Virus record (IMG/VR): IMGVR_UViG_3300029268_000084
Location: 1 to 32,042 of that record
Strand: one strand, 5' to 3'
DNA: 32,042 nucleotides
Source of the DNA: a virus
Positions 1 to 6,576 of the stretch are shown here, in pieces. The position numbers and the translations under genes were made by a program. Each line of letters begins with the position of its first letter. Within the stretch, counting starts at the first letter, position 1. A model generated the notes under the pieces. That model saw only the letters and a program-made list of their open reading frames with translations. It searched no databases and was not told where the DNA came from.

Positions 1-112
1 AGTGTATGGATTGTATCGCGGTCAAAAGCCGTGAGAAGTCAAACCCATAATACCGTCTCTCAGGTGATGGGCGTTTTATAACATACATTAAGCCTGTTTG
101 TTTATCTATCAT
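1..112 (-). CDS. Partial unknown gene, cut by left window edge (N-terminus)
   Basis: A minus-strand reading frame runs off the left edge. From the ATG at 112-110 it reads MIDKQTGLMYVIKRPSPERR and goes on with YYGFDFSRLLTAIQSIHT. A second in-frame ATG at 88-86 is preceded by ACAGG at short spacing and may be the true start; the ATG at 112 is preceded only by pyrimidine-rich repeat DNA. The same frame stays open upstream through the 9-bp repeat, encoding Leu-Pro-Ser units, back to the stop codon at 200-202. The KRPSPERRYYGFDFS stretch is loosely like small virion or fibre-adaptor proteins that sit beside phage tail-fibre genes, but this is a weak memory-based resemblance. Function unassigned; the frame itself looks protein-like. 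Confidence 0.45.
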   Translation of the reverse strand, partial: MIDKQTGLMYVIKRPSPERRYYGFDFSRLLTAIQSIH

Positions 113-114
113 AA

Positions 115-177
115 GTAGAGAAGGTAGAGAAGGTAAAGAAGGTAAAGAAGATAGAGAAGGTAGAGAAGGTAGAGAAG
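115..177. repeat. 9-bp tandem repeat, seven units (GTAGAGAAG)
   Basis: Seven adjacent 9-bp units with consensus GTAGAGAAG on the plus strand: four are exact, two are GTAAAGAAG and one is ATAGAGAAG. On the minus strand they read in frame with the partial gene at 1-112 and encode repeated Leu-Pro-Ser. No ATG lies inside the tract, so it is either a 5' leader or an N-terminal extension if a non-ATG start or read-through is used. Unit length is a multiple of three, so copy-number change would not shift the frame. Confidence 0.9.
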
Positions 178-199
178 AAACGGAAGAAAGTTTAAAACC

Positions 200-388
200 T
201 TACCTAGTTTGGTTGGTAAAGTTTAAATAATTCGTCCGTTCTTTAAAAACCAAATAGTTTACCCTTTTTGTAAAACTGATAAATGAAGGTCTCTTCTTAA
301 ACTTTAACAAAGAAATTCTAGTTACAGGTTGTTTATATCCTGTAACTGAAGTAAAAGCCGTCTCAGAAAAAGAAGAGAACCCTAACAT
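200..388 (-). CDS. Hypothetical 62-aa protein with 9-residue repeats
   Basis: The ATG at 388 overlaps the stop of the 103-aa gene upstream (TAATG), which suggests coupled translation. I do not recognise the product. From residue 30 the sequence falls into 9-residue units, FKKRPSFIS, FTKRVNYLV, FKERTNYLN and a fourth beginning FTNQTR that is ended by the stop, with consensus F-x-[K/E]-R-x-[N/S]-[Y/F]-[L/I]-x. The frame stays open after the stop through the Leu-Pro-Ser repeat into the next gene. It could be a small real gene, or the 5' part of a larger repeat-rich gene broken by one stop. The composition is basic and aromatic, with no clear membrane segment or signal peptide. Confidence 0.4.
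   Translation of the reverse strand: MLGFSSFSETAFTSVTGYKQPVTRISLLKFKKRPSFISFTKRVNYLVFKERTNYLNFTNQTR
203..301 (-). repeat. Degenerate 27-bp coding repeat, about 3.7 units
   Basis: Units at 301-275, 274-248, 247-221 and a partial one at 220-203 each begin with a Phe codon on the minus strand and encode related nonapeptides. They are visible mainly at protein level. The 27-bp unit is three times the length of the neighbouring 9-bp repeat and is in the same reading frame. Confidence 0.6.
321..346. repeat. Inverted repeat, 8-bp arms, 10-nt loop
   Basis: GTTACAGG at 321-328 is the exact reverse complement of CCTGTAAC at 339-346. The transcript could form an 8-bp hairpin. It lies inside the 62-aa reading frame, near its 5' end, and no T-run follows on the minus strand, so I do not call it a terminator. 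Role unknown. Confidence 0.6.
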
Positions 389-699
389 TAAACTTCAATA
401 CCACCAATATCAACCATCAAAGAAGTGTAAAGCGATACATAACCTCGTTCCTCTGCTTTGTACCCTACTGAATGGTTAAACTCTTTAATTAAGTTTTTAA
501 CTGTGGTTTCAGGTTGAGCAGGAATAAAGCCTTCCTCACCTTCAATACCCACCGCAGCCACGGCAGGCATGACCACTTCCATGTATACACCAACCAAAGA
601 ACTCCATCCTTCTCTGGATGAACCCCATAATCTGTCGATGCGTACATAAGCGTTAGGGATAGTTAAACCGTTAAAATTGTAGTCTGTTTGAATTGCCAT
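388..699 (-). CDS. Small tail-fibre-module protein, MAIQT family (intact copy)
   Basis: A 103-aa protein beginning MAIQTDYNFNGLTIPNAYVR. The start has a good ribosome site (AAGGAACAACTAAAATG). I do not know its function. Proteins with this N-terminal pattern occur next to tail-fibre genes in many phages, so a virion or fibre-accessory role is a guess from context. A broken copy lies immediately upstream at 717-878 and shares most of the first 35 residues (IPNAY, GSS.EGW) and the leader with its ribosome site. Near the C-terminus is YKAEERGYVSLYTSLM, then an acidic tail. No membrane segment. It is followed with TAATG overlap by the 62-aa frame. Confidence 0.75.
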   Translation of the reverse strand: MAIQTDYNFNGLTIPNAYVRIDRLWGSSREGWSSLVGVYMEVVMPAVAAVGIEGEEGFIPAQPETTVKNLIKEFNHSVGYKAEERGYVSLYTSLMVDIGGIEV

Positions 700-716
700 T
701 TTAGTTGTTCCTTGTG

Positions 717-878
717 TTAAATTGTGACTGCGTTTGCTGGTGTTGTGTAAGTTTCATCTACACAAACCTAGGTCAATGAGTTCCAGCCTTCTTTGCTTGA
801 ACCAAAGATACGTGCTACACGAATGTAGGCATTAGGGATTTGGATGCCTTTGAAGTTGTAGTTTGTTTGAATTGCCAT
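717..878 (-). pseudogene. Stop-interrupted copy of the MAIQT gene
   Basis: From the ATG at 878 the frame reads MAIQTNYNFKGIQIPNAYIR and continues to WNSLT, where a TAG at 768-770 ends it after 36 residues. Beyond the TAG the same frame reads VCVDETYTTPANAVTI to a TAA at 717-719; this weakly matches the next part of the intact 103-aa paralogue (VYMEVVMPAVAAVGI). So the copy carries a stop at about residue 37 and has lost its last half. Its leader keeps the ribosome site (ACAAGGAAACAACAATC), almost identical to the intact copy's leader, so a 36-aa peptide could still be made. A 7-bp inverted repeat (TTGTGTA at 743-749, TACACAA at 759-765) lies in the decayed part. Confidence 0.75.
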
Positions 879-901
879 GATTGTTGTTTCCTTGTATTAA
901 A

Positions 902-2047
902 TTATTTCTCGACCCATGGTGTCCAAGAGCCGTTAACCATACTTCTAATGAACATTTTATTGGTGTTCTCTGAAACAACACCAAGACTTGTTGCTCTTTG
1001 TACAGCCCATATGTTTGCGTCGTGAACCATAACCTCTAAATACCAAAAGTCACCAGTAAGCGGCATGTTTGTTGCATTAACACTACAAACGTATGTTTTA
1101 TTAACCGTGCTTAAAGTGTTTGCGTCGTATCCCCCATGACCAATCGGTGTGCTGCTAATACTCCCCGCCACCTGCAGCTTATCAACACCGTTGTCTGTGG
1201 TAGTGCCGATTAGGACTCTGCCAGACTCCATATCCATTATGTTTGCAGACCTTAAACGCATTACAGCCGACCCAAACGTAGCTTTAAGCAACTCTGACAA
1301 AGTATTTGGTGATGTATTTTGCGTAAAGAATGATGTCAAGCCAGTGATTGTTGAAAATGTAGCGGCTGGGTCAGTGTAGTAAGTGGTGGGCGCACCTGTA
1401 TCAGCTCTATATGTGAAAGTAACAGTTGATACCGAATCATTTCTATTTAAAAAATATATTATATCACTCCCAGCACCAAGTGAGTTAAACCCCCCGTAAA
1501 CATCAAAGGGACACGGCGTATAATACTCTGTTTGACTTAGTAAAGTAAGATGTACACTACCGTGTCCCTCCCCCATCAAATTTACAGCATAAACTTTTGA
1601 CGTCGCTCGGTGCGGATACGCATTAGTTACAGTAAGTGTTCCTGAAGTTACATACCCCCAAGAACCCGCACCAAAACTCATAATAGGACAATACTTTCCA
1701 GCAGGGACATCTGATATAACCCAACGTTTAGTGAAGATAGCTCCACCATCCTCAACAGTAACTAAGCTATTCTGCACATCCCCAGTTGTCCCATCAAACC
1801 TTACCAACGCATTGTCTGTTGAAGTGACTTTGGATACTTTAGTATTTAATGCAGTTTGAGTTGCGGTGGAGATGGGTTTATTTGCATCTGTGGTATTGTC
1901 AACGTGAGATAAACCCACCATCGCTTTTGTAACACCTGATACAGTACCTGATACAGTTAAATTACCTAATGTAGATAGATTACCTCCGAAACTTCCTGTC
2001 TCAGAAACCTCTATACCTTTTTTTACTACTAAATTCTTGTCTGCCAT
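902..2047 (-). CDS. Tail fibre or receptor-binding protein
   Basis: A 381-aa fibre protein. The N-terminal region has short beta-strand-like steps (SFGGNLSTLGNLTVSGTVSG), then the motif VGLSHVDNTTDANKPIS at about residues 44-60, which is widespread in phage tail fibres. The C-terminal 90 residues (GGYDANTL, WYLEVMVHD, AVQRATS, MFIRSMVNGSWTPWVEK) resemble the knob end of known phage and R-type pyocin fibres, which probably contacts the host surface. The AAAGGTTGGG stretch lies upstream of the ATG. It is the last large gene of the leftward fibre unit and lies 17 bp after the 720-aa fibre gene, with which it shares the VGLS/KPISTATQTAL segment. That it is a receptor-binding tip protein is inferred. 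Confidence 0.8.
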   Translation of the reverse strand: MADKNLVVKKGIEVSETGSFGGNLSTLGNLTVSGTVSGVTKAMVGLSHVDNTTDANKPISTATQTALNTKVSKVTSTDNALVRFDGTTGDVQNSLVTVEDGGAIFTKRWVISDVPAGKYCPIMSFGAGSWGYVTSGTLTVTNAYPHRATSKVYAVNLMGEGHGSVHLTLLSQTEYYTPCPFDVYGGFNSLGAGSDIIYFLNRNDSVSTVTFTYRADTGAPTTYYTDPAATFSTITGLTSFFTQNTSPNTLSELLKATFGSAVMRLRSANIMDMESGRVLIGTTTDNGVDKLQVAGSISSTPIGHGGYDANTLSTVNKTYVCSVNATNMPLTGDFWYLEVMVHDANIWAVQRATSLGVVSENTNKMFIRSMVNGSWTPWVEK

Positions 2048-2064
2048 TTTTACCCAACCTTTAA

Positions 2065-4227
2065 TTAAACTTCAATAATTGTAGCTACTACTTTAACTTT
2101 AATGTTAGCGGTAGTAGGAGAGAAAAGCAAGCGAAGTCCGTTAGAATAATCTACACTAAAACTTCCTAAACTAGATGCAGTGAGGATTTCACTATACTCT
2201 ACTTTATAAGCCGTAATGCCGTCAGTCATCAATAACATTTCTACGGTTTGACATGCAGACATAGTGGTGTTATGTACGATAACAACTGCTTTAAGGACTT
2301 TTGCTGTAAAAGTTGTAATAACCTGACTCGCGGTAAGGGTAGATAAAACAGCCTCAGCCGAAATCATGTTACCAATCAATGGTTTAGTTTGTTTTAAATC
2401 TAAAGCCGTTTGTGTAGCGGTTGAGATAGGTTTCAATAAATCAGCAGTATCGTCTGCATTAGAAAGCCCAACATCTGCTTTAGTTAAAACAACCACACCT
2501 GTCCGACCTGCTACAGAATCCACTGCACCCGAAGTAATGTAGATATAAACAGTACCAGACCATCTATAAGCTTTGTTTGTAGAAATGTCAACATATATTT
2601 TACCTGTTTCACCTGTTGAAGGGAAAACAGAAAAGGTATTATATTCAACAACATCATCAACATAAGATGGTAAATAAGTAGATAATATTTTAGACGTGGA
2701 GTCTAAAGGACACACGCCGTTAGCAGCACCAATCAAACTTGAAGCAACCCTAGCTGTAGAGTCAACCGCATTAACAGTAATATTAGAAGAACCATTAAAA
2801 CTAACACCATTAATTGTGCGAGCAGTTTGTAAAACAGTTGCGCTACCTGCATTACCCGATACAGTAGTTTGGTCTCCTGTGTTTGTCCCAGATAGATTAG
2901 CTACCGAAGAATTAGCTAACATAGAGTTCGAAACAGACCCTGCACCTAACAATCCTGTAATATCAGACTGAGCTACTGAGGCTGTACCTGTAACACGTCC
3001 TTTAGAGTCGATTGCTACTTTTTTAAACTCACCTAATCCTGAATTAGTTAAACTAGATAGGGTTAAAGCAATAGATGTACTGCCTGAACCTGTCATGTCC
3101 CCTGAGACGGATATTGTTTGGTTACCTGTCAAATATGTGCTAGTATCTAACGCCCATGTGTTGACGGCAGTTTTCTTCAAGAACCCTGTACTACCTACCA
3201 AACCAGCAATTGCCGTTAAGTCTGCATCAAGAAGTTGTGCATCAGTAATTCCAAACCCGCTTACTGTTGTCGGTTTACCTGAAGTAATCTTACCCCAATC
3301 TAAATTTGGCACGTCACTTGCTAGTAAACTACTTGAACCTGTAACCAATCCTTTAGAATCATAAGTAATCTTTGTTGCGGTTGCTGCGGAGATTGCGGAG
3401 TTTGCGGATACTTTACCTGCAACAGTTGCAGTTAAAGCCGATACAGCCGACTCGTCAGAAGCTAATTGAGAAGCAATCTCAGCTAGAGTATTTAAAGCAT
3501 CAGGAGCAGCTCCAATAATATCCTGAATTGCTGTAGAAACCTGTGCTGATGTTTGAAACCCACTATCATTAGTTAAAGAAGAAACTGCTGAAGGTATTGT
3601 AGGTAGATTCGATAAATCAGTGTAACTACCTGATTTTGCTACAGAAGATAAAGAAGAATCGTCTGTTTTGGTAGCCAGCAGTGTTACTATTTCTTGATAA
3701 TCATGTCCGTCTAATAGGTCAGCATCTAAACCTGAACCCGCTCCATCTACAGTTTTGAGTTTAGTTAAAAGTTCATTCGCAGAGATTCCGTCGATTACAG
3801 CCTGTACAGCTCCGTAACCATAAGTACAGATTAGGAATTCATTGTTGTAGTTTTGTGACCCAACTGTTACTGTATTAAAAGAAACTGAAGGATTGTCTAA
3901 AGTAATGAGTAATTCGTTATTTGAGTTAATTATATAAGCATTCCAAACTAGGTTACTTTGTGGAGAGTGGTCTAAAGTAGCCTGTCCATTATTGATTTGA
4001 TGTGTTTCTGTAACAAAAATTAAATCGTCTTTGTTTTCTTTCCAAGTTAGAATCCATTTAGCTTTAGTTCCACTCCATTCGTAGCCTGCTGCACCACCTC
4101 CGACATAAATATCAGAAATAGTATCTAACACAGTTACCTGCATTCCGTCAAATTTATTTACAATAGCATTTCTTTCAGCTATCGTCCCTACTTCTTTATC
4201 ACCATCGTTTGTAATTATAATACCCAT
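2065..4227 (-). CDS. Large tail fibre protein
   Basis: A 720-aa fibre protein. The N-terminal part (residues 1-65, AERNAI..FDGMQVTVLDT, YEWSGTKAKWILTWK) resembles a phage particle-attachment module. LDADLLDGHD at 167-176 is a recurrent tail-fibre motif. The middle is a long Ser/Thr/Ala/Gly-rich region with repeats of the KSGSYTDLSNLPTIP and GNQTISVSGDMTGSGSTSIAL type, typical of trimeric beta-structured shafts. Near residues 600-630 is VGLSNADDTADLLKPIS, shared with the 381-aa fibre. The last 90 residues look like a separate beta-sandwich end domain. Start: ATG with AAGGAAAATC. It lies downstream of the hairpin at 4246-4276. Which fibre end binds the host is not visible. Confidence 0.8.
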   Translation of the reverse strand: MGIIITNDGDKEVGTIAERNAIVNKFDGMQVTVLDTISDIYVGGGAAGYEWSGTKAKWILTWKENKDDLIFVTETHQINNGQATLDHSPQSNLVWNAYIINSNNELLITLDNPSVSFNTVTVGSQNYNNEFLICTYGYGAVQAVIDGISANELLTKLKTVDGAGSGLDADLLDGHDYQEIVTLLATKTDDSSLSSVAKSGSYTDLSNLPTIPSAVSSLTNDSGFQTSAQVSTAIQDIIGAAPDALNTLAEIASQLASDESAVSALTATVAGKVSANSAISAATATKITYDSKGLVTGSSSLLASDVPNLDWGKITSGKPTTVSGFGITDAQLLDADLTAIAGLVGSTGFLKKTAVNTWALDTSTYLTGNQTISVSGDMTGSGSTSIALTLSSLTNSGLGEFKKVAIDSKGRVTGTASVAQSDITGLLGAGSVSNSMLANSSVANLSGTNTGDQTTVSGNAGSATVLQTARTINGVSFNGSSNITVNAVDSTARVASSLIGAANGVCPLDSTSKILSTYLPSYVDDVVEYNTFSVFPSTGETGKIYVDISTNKAYRWSGTVYIYITSGAVDSVAGRTGVVVLTKADVGLSNADDTADLLKPISTATQTALDLKQTKPLIGNMISAEAVLSTLTASQVITTFTAKVLKAVVIVHNTTMSACQTVEMLLMTDGITAYKVEYSEILTASSLGSFSVDYSNGLRLLFSPTTANIKVKVVATIIEV

Positions 4228-4245
4228 GATTTTCCTTTATAGACT

Positions 4246-4276
4246 AAAGAAAGGTAGGGAAGTTTCCTTCCCTACC
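4246..4276 (-). terminator. Probable intrinsic terminator with GAAA loop
   Basis: GGTAGGGAAG at 4253-4262 and CTTCCCTACC at 4267-4276 form a perfect 10-bp stem. In the leftward transcript the loop reads GAAA, a GNRA tetraloop, and the stem is followed by UUUCUUU at 4252-4246. It sits after the coiled-coil gene and 19 nt before the next start codon, so it may attenuate expression of the fibre genes or protect an upstream mRNA end rather than fully stop transcription. Confidence 0.7.
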
Positions 4277-4325
4277 AAAACTTCTATTTACACAAATTTC
4301 TAAACTAACTATAAAGCAGTAAGTC

Positions 4326-5231
4326 TTATACGTTTACATAAAGGTACTGAATAGAAACAGAGAAACCGTCCCATTGACCTGAAGTATCCACAGAAATGGT
4401 GTATGTTTTACCGCTAACGTCTGAACCGTCAATGAAGACAGGAGCGTCATAAGCAACACCACTACCATCGATGTAACGAACAGTAGCAAAGTTCATAATA
4501 CCGTTGACACCTGATTTAGGAGCTTTACTTAACACAATTTTGTTTGCGCTAACTACTAAAGTTTCTAATTTAGGTAAAGAACCGCCTTGAGTTGCAGCAT
4601 TGTCAGCATAAGCTTTTAATGCAACATCTAAAGCAGAGTCAGCAGCAGTACGAGCAGAAACTTCAGCAGCTAAGTTAGTAGTCAAAACAAGTTCAGCCGC
4701 ACGAGCAGTTGAAGCTTCAGAGGCTAGGTTGTTAGTAAGAAGAAGTTCAGCGGCACGAGCAGTAGTCGCTTCAGCAGCTAAAGCAGTAGATGCAGTAGAA
4801 GCTAAAGTAGTGATAGCACCGTTAAGATCACTGTCGGCAGCTTGAAAAGCCGTAACGATTTCAGTTAAAGAGTTTAACGCAACACCATCAACGTTAGATA
4901 AAACATTGTTGATTTGAGTTTGTAAACCTGCGTCACCTGCGATACGAGCAGTTTCTTCAGCAGATACCGCAGCGATACGAGCTGTTTCTTCAGCAGTAAT
5001 CGCAGTTTGTAACACACCTTCAGCAGCAGTAGCGCGAGAAGCTTCAGCAGTCAAGTTGTTTGTTAATAACAATTCAGCAGCGCGAGCAGTTACAGCTTCA
5101 GCAGCTAGATTGTTGGTCAACACTAACTCAGCCGCTTCTGCACGAGCTAATTCAGTTGCGTCAGCCGCATATAAAGCAGTTAAGTCTGCGTTTAAACCGG
5201 AAATACTACTTTTTGCACGAGTAATTAACAT
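4326..5231 (-). CDS. Coiled-coil tail fibre shaft protein
   Basis: A 301-aa protein dominated by Ala/Glu/Thr repeats: LTNNLAAEAVTARAAELL and close variants recur about five times between residues 30 and 215, with an AEETARIA variant near residues 85-105. This is typical of a trimeric coiled-coil fibre or collar shaft. The segment TQINNVLSNVDGVALNSLTEIVTAFQAADSDLNGAI at about 105-140 interrupts the repeats and is common in phage structural proteins. The last 80 residues are beta-rich (NKIVLSKAPKSGVNGIMNF, SVDTSGQWDGFSVSIQYLYVNV). The ribosome site is GGAG. Several 50-bp direct repeats in the DNA underlie the protein repeats and could recombine. Function inferred from composition and neighbours. 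Confidence 0.65.
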   Translation of the reverse strand: MLITRAKSSISGLNADLTALYAADATELARAEAAELVLTNNLAAEAVTARAAELLLTNNLTAEASRATAAEGVLQTAITAEETARIAAVSAEETARIAGDAGLQTQINNVLSNVDGVALNSLTEIVTAFQAADSDLNGAITTLASTASTALAAEATTARAAELLLTNNLASEASTARAAELVLTTNLAAEVSARTAADSALDVALKAYADNAATQGGSLPKLETLVVSANKIVLSKAPKSGVNGIMNFATVRYIDGSGVAYDAPVFIDGSDVSGKTYTISVDTSGQWDGFSVSIQYLYVNV

Positions 5232-5274
5232 TTTGTAATCTCCAAATAAAATTTATTGTTAAAATTTATAGGTT

Positions 5275-5496
5275 TTACTTAGTCCTACAACTGATAGCAG
5301 CATTACGCTGGTTGTTTATAACTCTTATTAACTTTTTTACCTTAGAAAATAAAGGTTTTAAGGTTTTGTACTCCGTATATAGGGTGTCGAGTTCTTCTTT
5401 TGATAGGTTCGATATATATAACTTACCATCCTCAATCCTGTATTCGTATCCTTTTAAAATAACCCATGAAGCAAAATAAAAATCCCTGAATCGCAT
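5275..5496 (-). CDS. Hypothetical 73-aa protein
   Basis: Reads MRFRDFYFASWVILKGYEYR, then a Lys/Leu-rich helical C-terminus (KEELDTLYTEYKTLKPLFSK, KKLIRVINNQR). No domain recognised. It follows the 216-aa gene with only 6 bp between, so it is probably co-transcribed and perhaps translationally coupled; its own ribosome site is weak (GAG only). A second ATG at 5506 is in another frame and gives only a short product. It could be a small fibre-assembly factor, but nothing in the sequence proves that. Confidence 0.55.
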   Translation of the reverse strand: MRFRDFYFASWVILKGYEYRIEDGKLYISNLSKEELDTLYTEYKTLKPLFSKVKKLIRVINNQRNAAISCRTK

Positions 5497-5502
5497 AAAA
5501 AC

Positions 5503-6153
5503 TCATGTTAAATAAGATACAACTGCGAACCCATTTATTTTGACTGACTCATTTAAAATGGCATAAAACTTGCCTGAAGACTCTAGCGTAGAAATATTAT
5601 CGTATTCTACCACACCTTCAGGAGAATATACAATAGCTATTTTAAATAAAATATCTCCTGAAGGTTTGGAGGGTAAAAGTATAGAATTATTTATAATTTC
5701 TGTTTTATTTATGGTGATTAACTGTTGGTCTCCTGAGTTTGTAGCATATAAGGTATCTATATGTTGTTTATCATCTGGAGATAGAAGTCCTGAAAAAGTT
5801 TGTGTTGCTAAATTACCTACAATATGGTTGTTTTGGTCTAGGTAGACACTTTTTTCACTAGGATAGGTGATAAAGATATGTTTCGTACCTTTAGTAAACG
5901 GGACTAACTCACCGTTTGCGGAGGAAGAAAAAACTTCCTGTCTTCTTATAGAGTTTGTCCTGTAGATATAAAAACCAAGTCCTACCTCCCACAACGCACC
6001 TACCTGACTCTCGATAGCATAATAAAAACAATCCCCGTCAGAAGAAGTAGATTGAAAACTTTTAAAACCATTTACAGGTTCAAAAAGTAAAATATCCCCT
6101 GTCCCTTCTGTTAAGGTTAATTCTTTGACTCGGTTAGCTACTATAAGGGTCAT
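5503..6153 (-). CDS. Virion-associated protein with a tail-protein N-terminal domain
   Basis: A 216-aa protein. Residues 1-107 (ANRVKELTLTEGTGDILL, NGFKSFQSTSSDGDCFYYAI, WEVGLGFY, FTKGTKHIFITYPSEKSVYLD) match a pattern I recognise from many phage tail-associated proteins that sit near fibre genes. The C-terminal half is beta-rich and not recognised. No strong ribosome site lies upstream of the ATG at 6153, which is 23 nt after the stop of the 78-aa membrane protein gene. The exact role (adaptor, baseplate-like or fibre) is not visible. Confidence 0.6.
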   Translation of the reverse strand: MTLIVANRVKELTLTEGTGDILLFEPVNGFKSFQSTSSDGDCFYYAIESQVGALWEVGLGFYIYRTNSIRRQEVFSSSANGELVPFTKGTKHIFITYPSEKSVYLDQNNHIVGNLATQTFSGLLSPDDKQHIDTLYATNSGDQQLITINKTEIINNSILLPSKPSGDILFKIAIVYSPEGVVEYDNISTLESSGKFYAILNESVKINGFAVVSYLT

Positions 6154-6176
6154 TGATATAAGGATATAACTTTGTT

Positions 6177-6413
6177 TTAAGGAAGTTTAATTATATTATG
6201 AGATGATAACCATGTAAAGACTCCGACTGCAATTATACCGACGAGCCAAAAGAATTTAGTTATAATCGTTTCTCCTACTTCTTTATAGAAACTATTTCTA
6301 GCTTCTTCTACTGCTTTTTTAGCTATAATAATTATCTGTTCTTCTGATAGTTCGTATGTACCAAAATGAGGGCATTGGGAAAAATCGGTTGTATTATTAT
6401 CTTGACCAGACAT
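6177..6413 (-). CDS. Small membrane protein, one transmembrane helix
   Basis: A 78-aa protein. The N-terminus is soluble (SQCPHFGTYELSEEQIIIIA), followed by a helix of the KKAVEEARNSFYKEVGETII type and one hydrophobic span at about residues 53-71 (FFWLVGIIAVGVFTWLSSH). This layout, with a K/E-rich helix ending in a C-terminal membrane anchor, is common in unassigned phage proteins. It could be a holin-like or membrane-accessory protein; one span only and a position outside a visible lysis cassette leave this open. It is the first gene of the leftward unit; AAGG precedes its ATG at about 8 nt. Confidence 0.65.
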   Translation of the reverse strand: MSGQDNNTTDFSQCPHFGTYELSEEQIIIIAKKAVEEARNSFYKEVGETIITKFFWLVGIIAVGVFTWLSSHNIIKLP

Positions 6414-6576
6414 TTTATTTACCTTACACTATATTAGGTTGAGTATAAACAACATAAGAACAACCTAAAAAGATTATTCAGTAGTGGAGTATACTATAGG
6501 TTAGGTTTTAAATCAACTATATAGGTTAAGGAAAAACCATTACAAATCAAACAGATAGAAAAGAGGGAGAAAATAA
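6414..6576. promoter_or_regulatory. Divergent intergenic region with TAGGTT repeats
   Basis: This 163-bp region separates the leftward fibre unit from the rightward packaging genes. TAGGTT occurs at 6435-6440, 6497-6502, 6502-6507 and 6522-6527, and its complement AACCTA at 6463-6468. TTAGGTTG at 6434-6441 and CAACCTAA at 6461-6468 form an 8-bp inverted repeat. TATACT at 6490-6495 could be a rightward -10 element, but no good -35 is visible. The repeats could bind a regulator, or the small terminase as part of a packaging site as in lambda; both are inferences from position. Confidence 0.5.

Noticed and set aside
115-177. CRISPR-like array
   Set aside because: Units are only 9 bp and directly adjacent, with no unique spacers and no cas genes nearby.
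51-230. Plus-strand open frame with collagen-like Gly-Arg-Glu repeats
   Set aside because: It has no ATG, GTG or ribosome site ahead of the repeats, and the repeat is equally explained by the minus-strand Leu-Pro-Ser frame, which continues into a protein-like sequence.
768-770. Amber (TAG) recoding as an explanation of the stop in the MAIQT copy
   Set aside because: TAG ends other genes normally (gpU-like, 77-aa and K-like genes), and the copy meets a second stop (TAA) soon after, which fits decay better.
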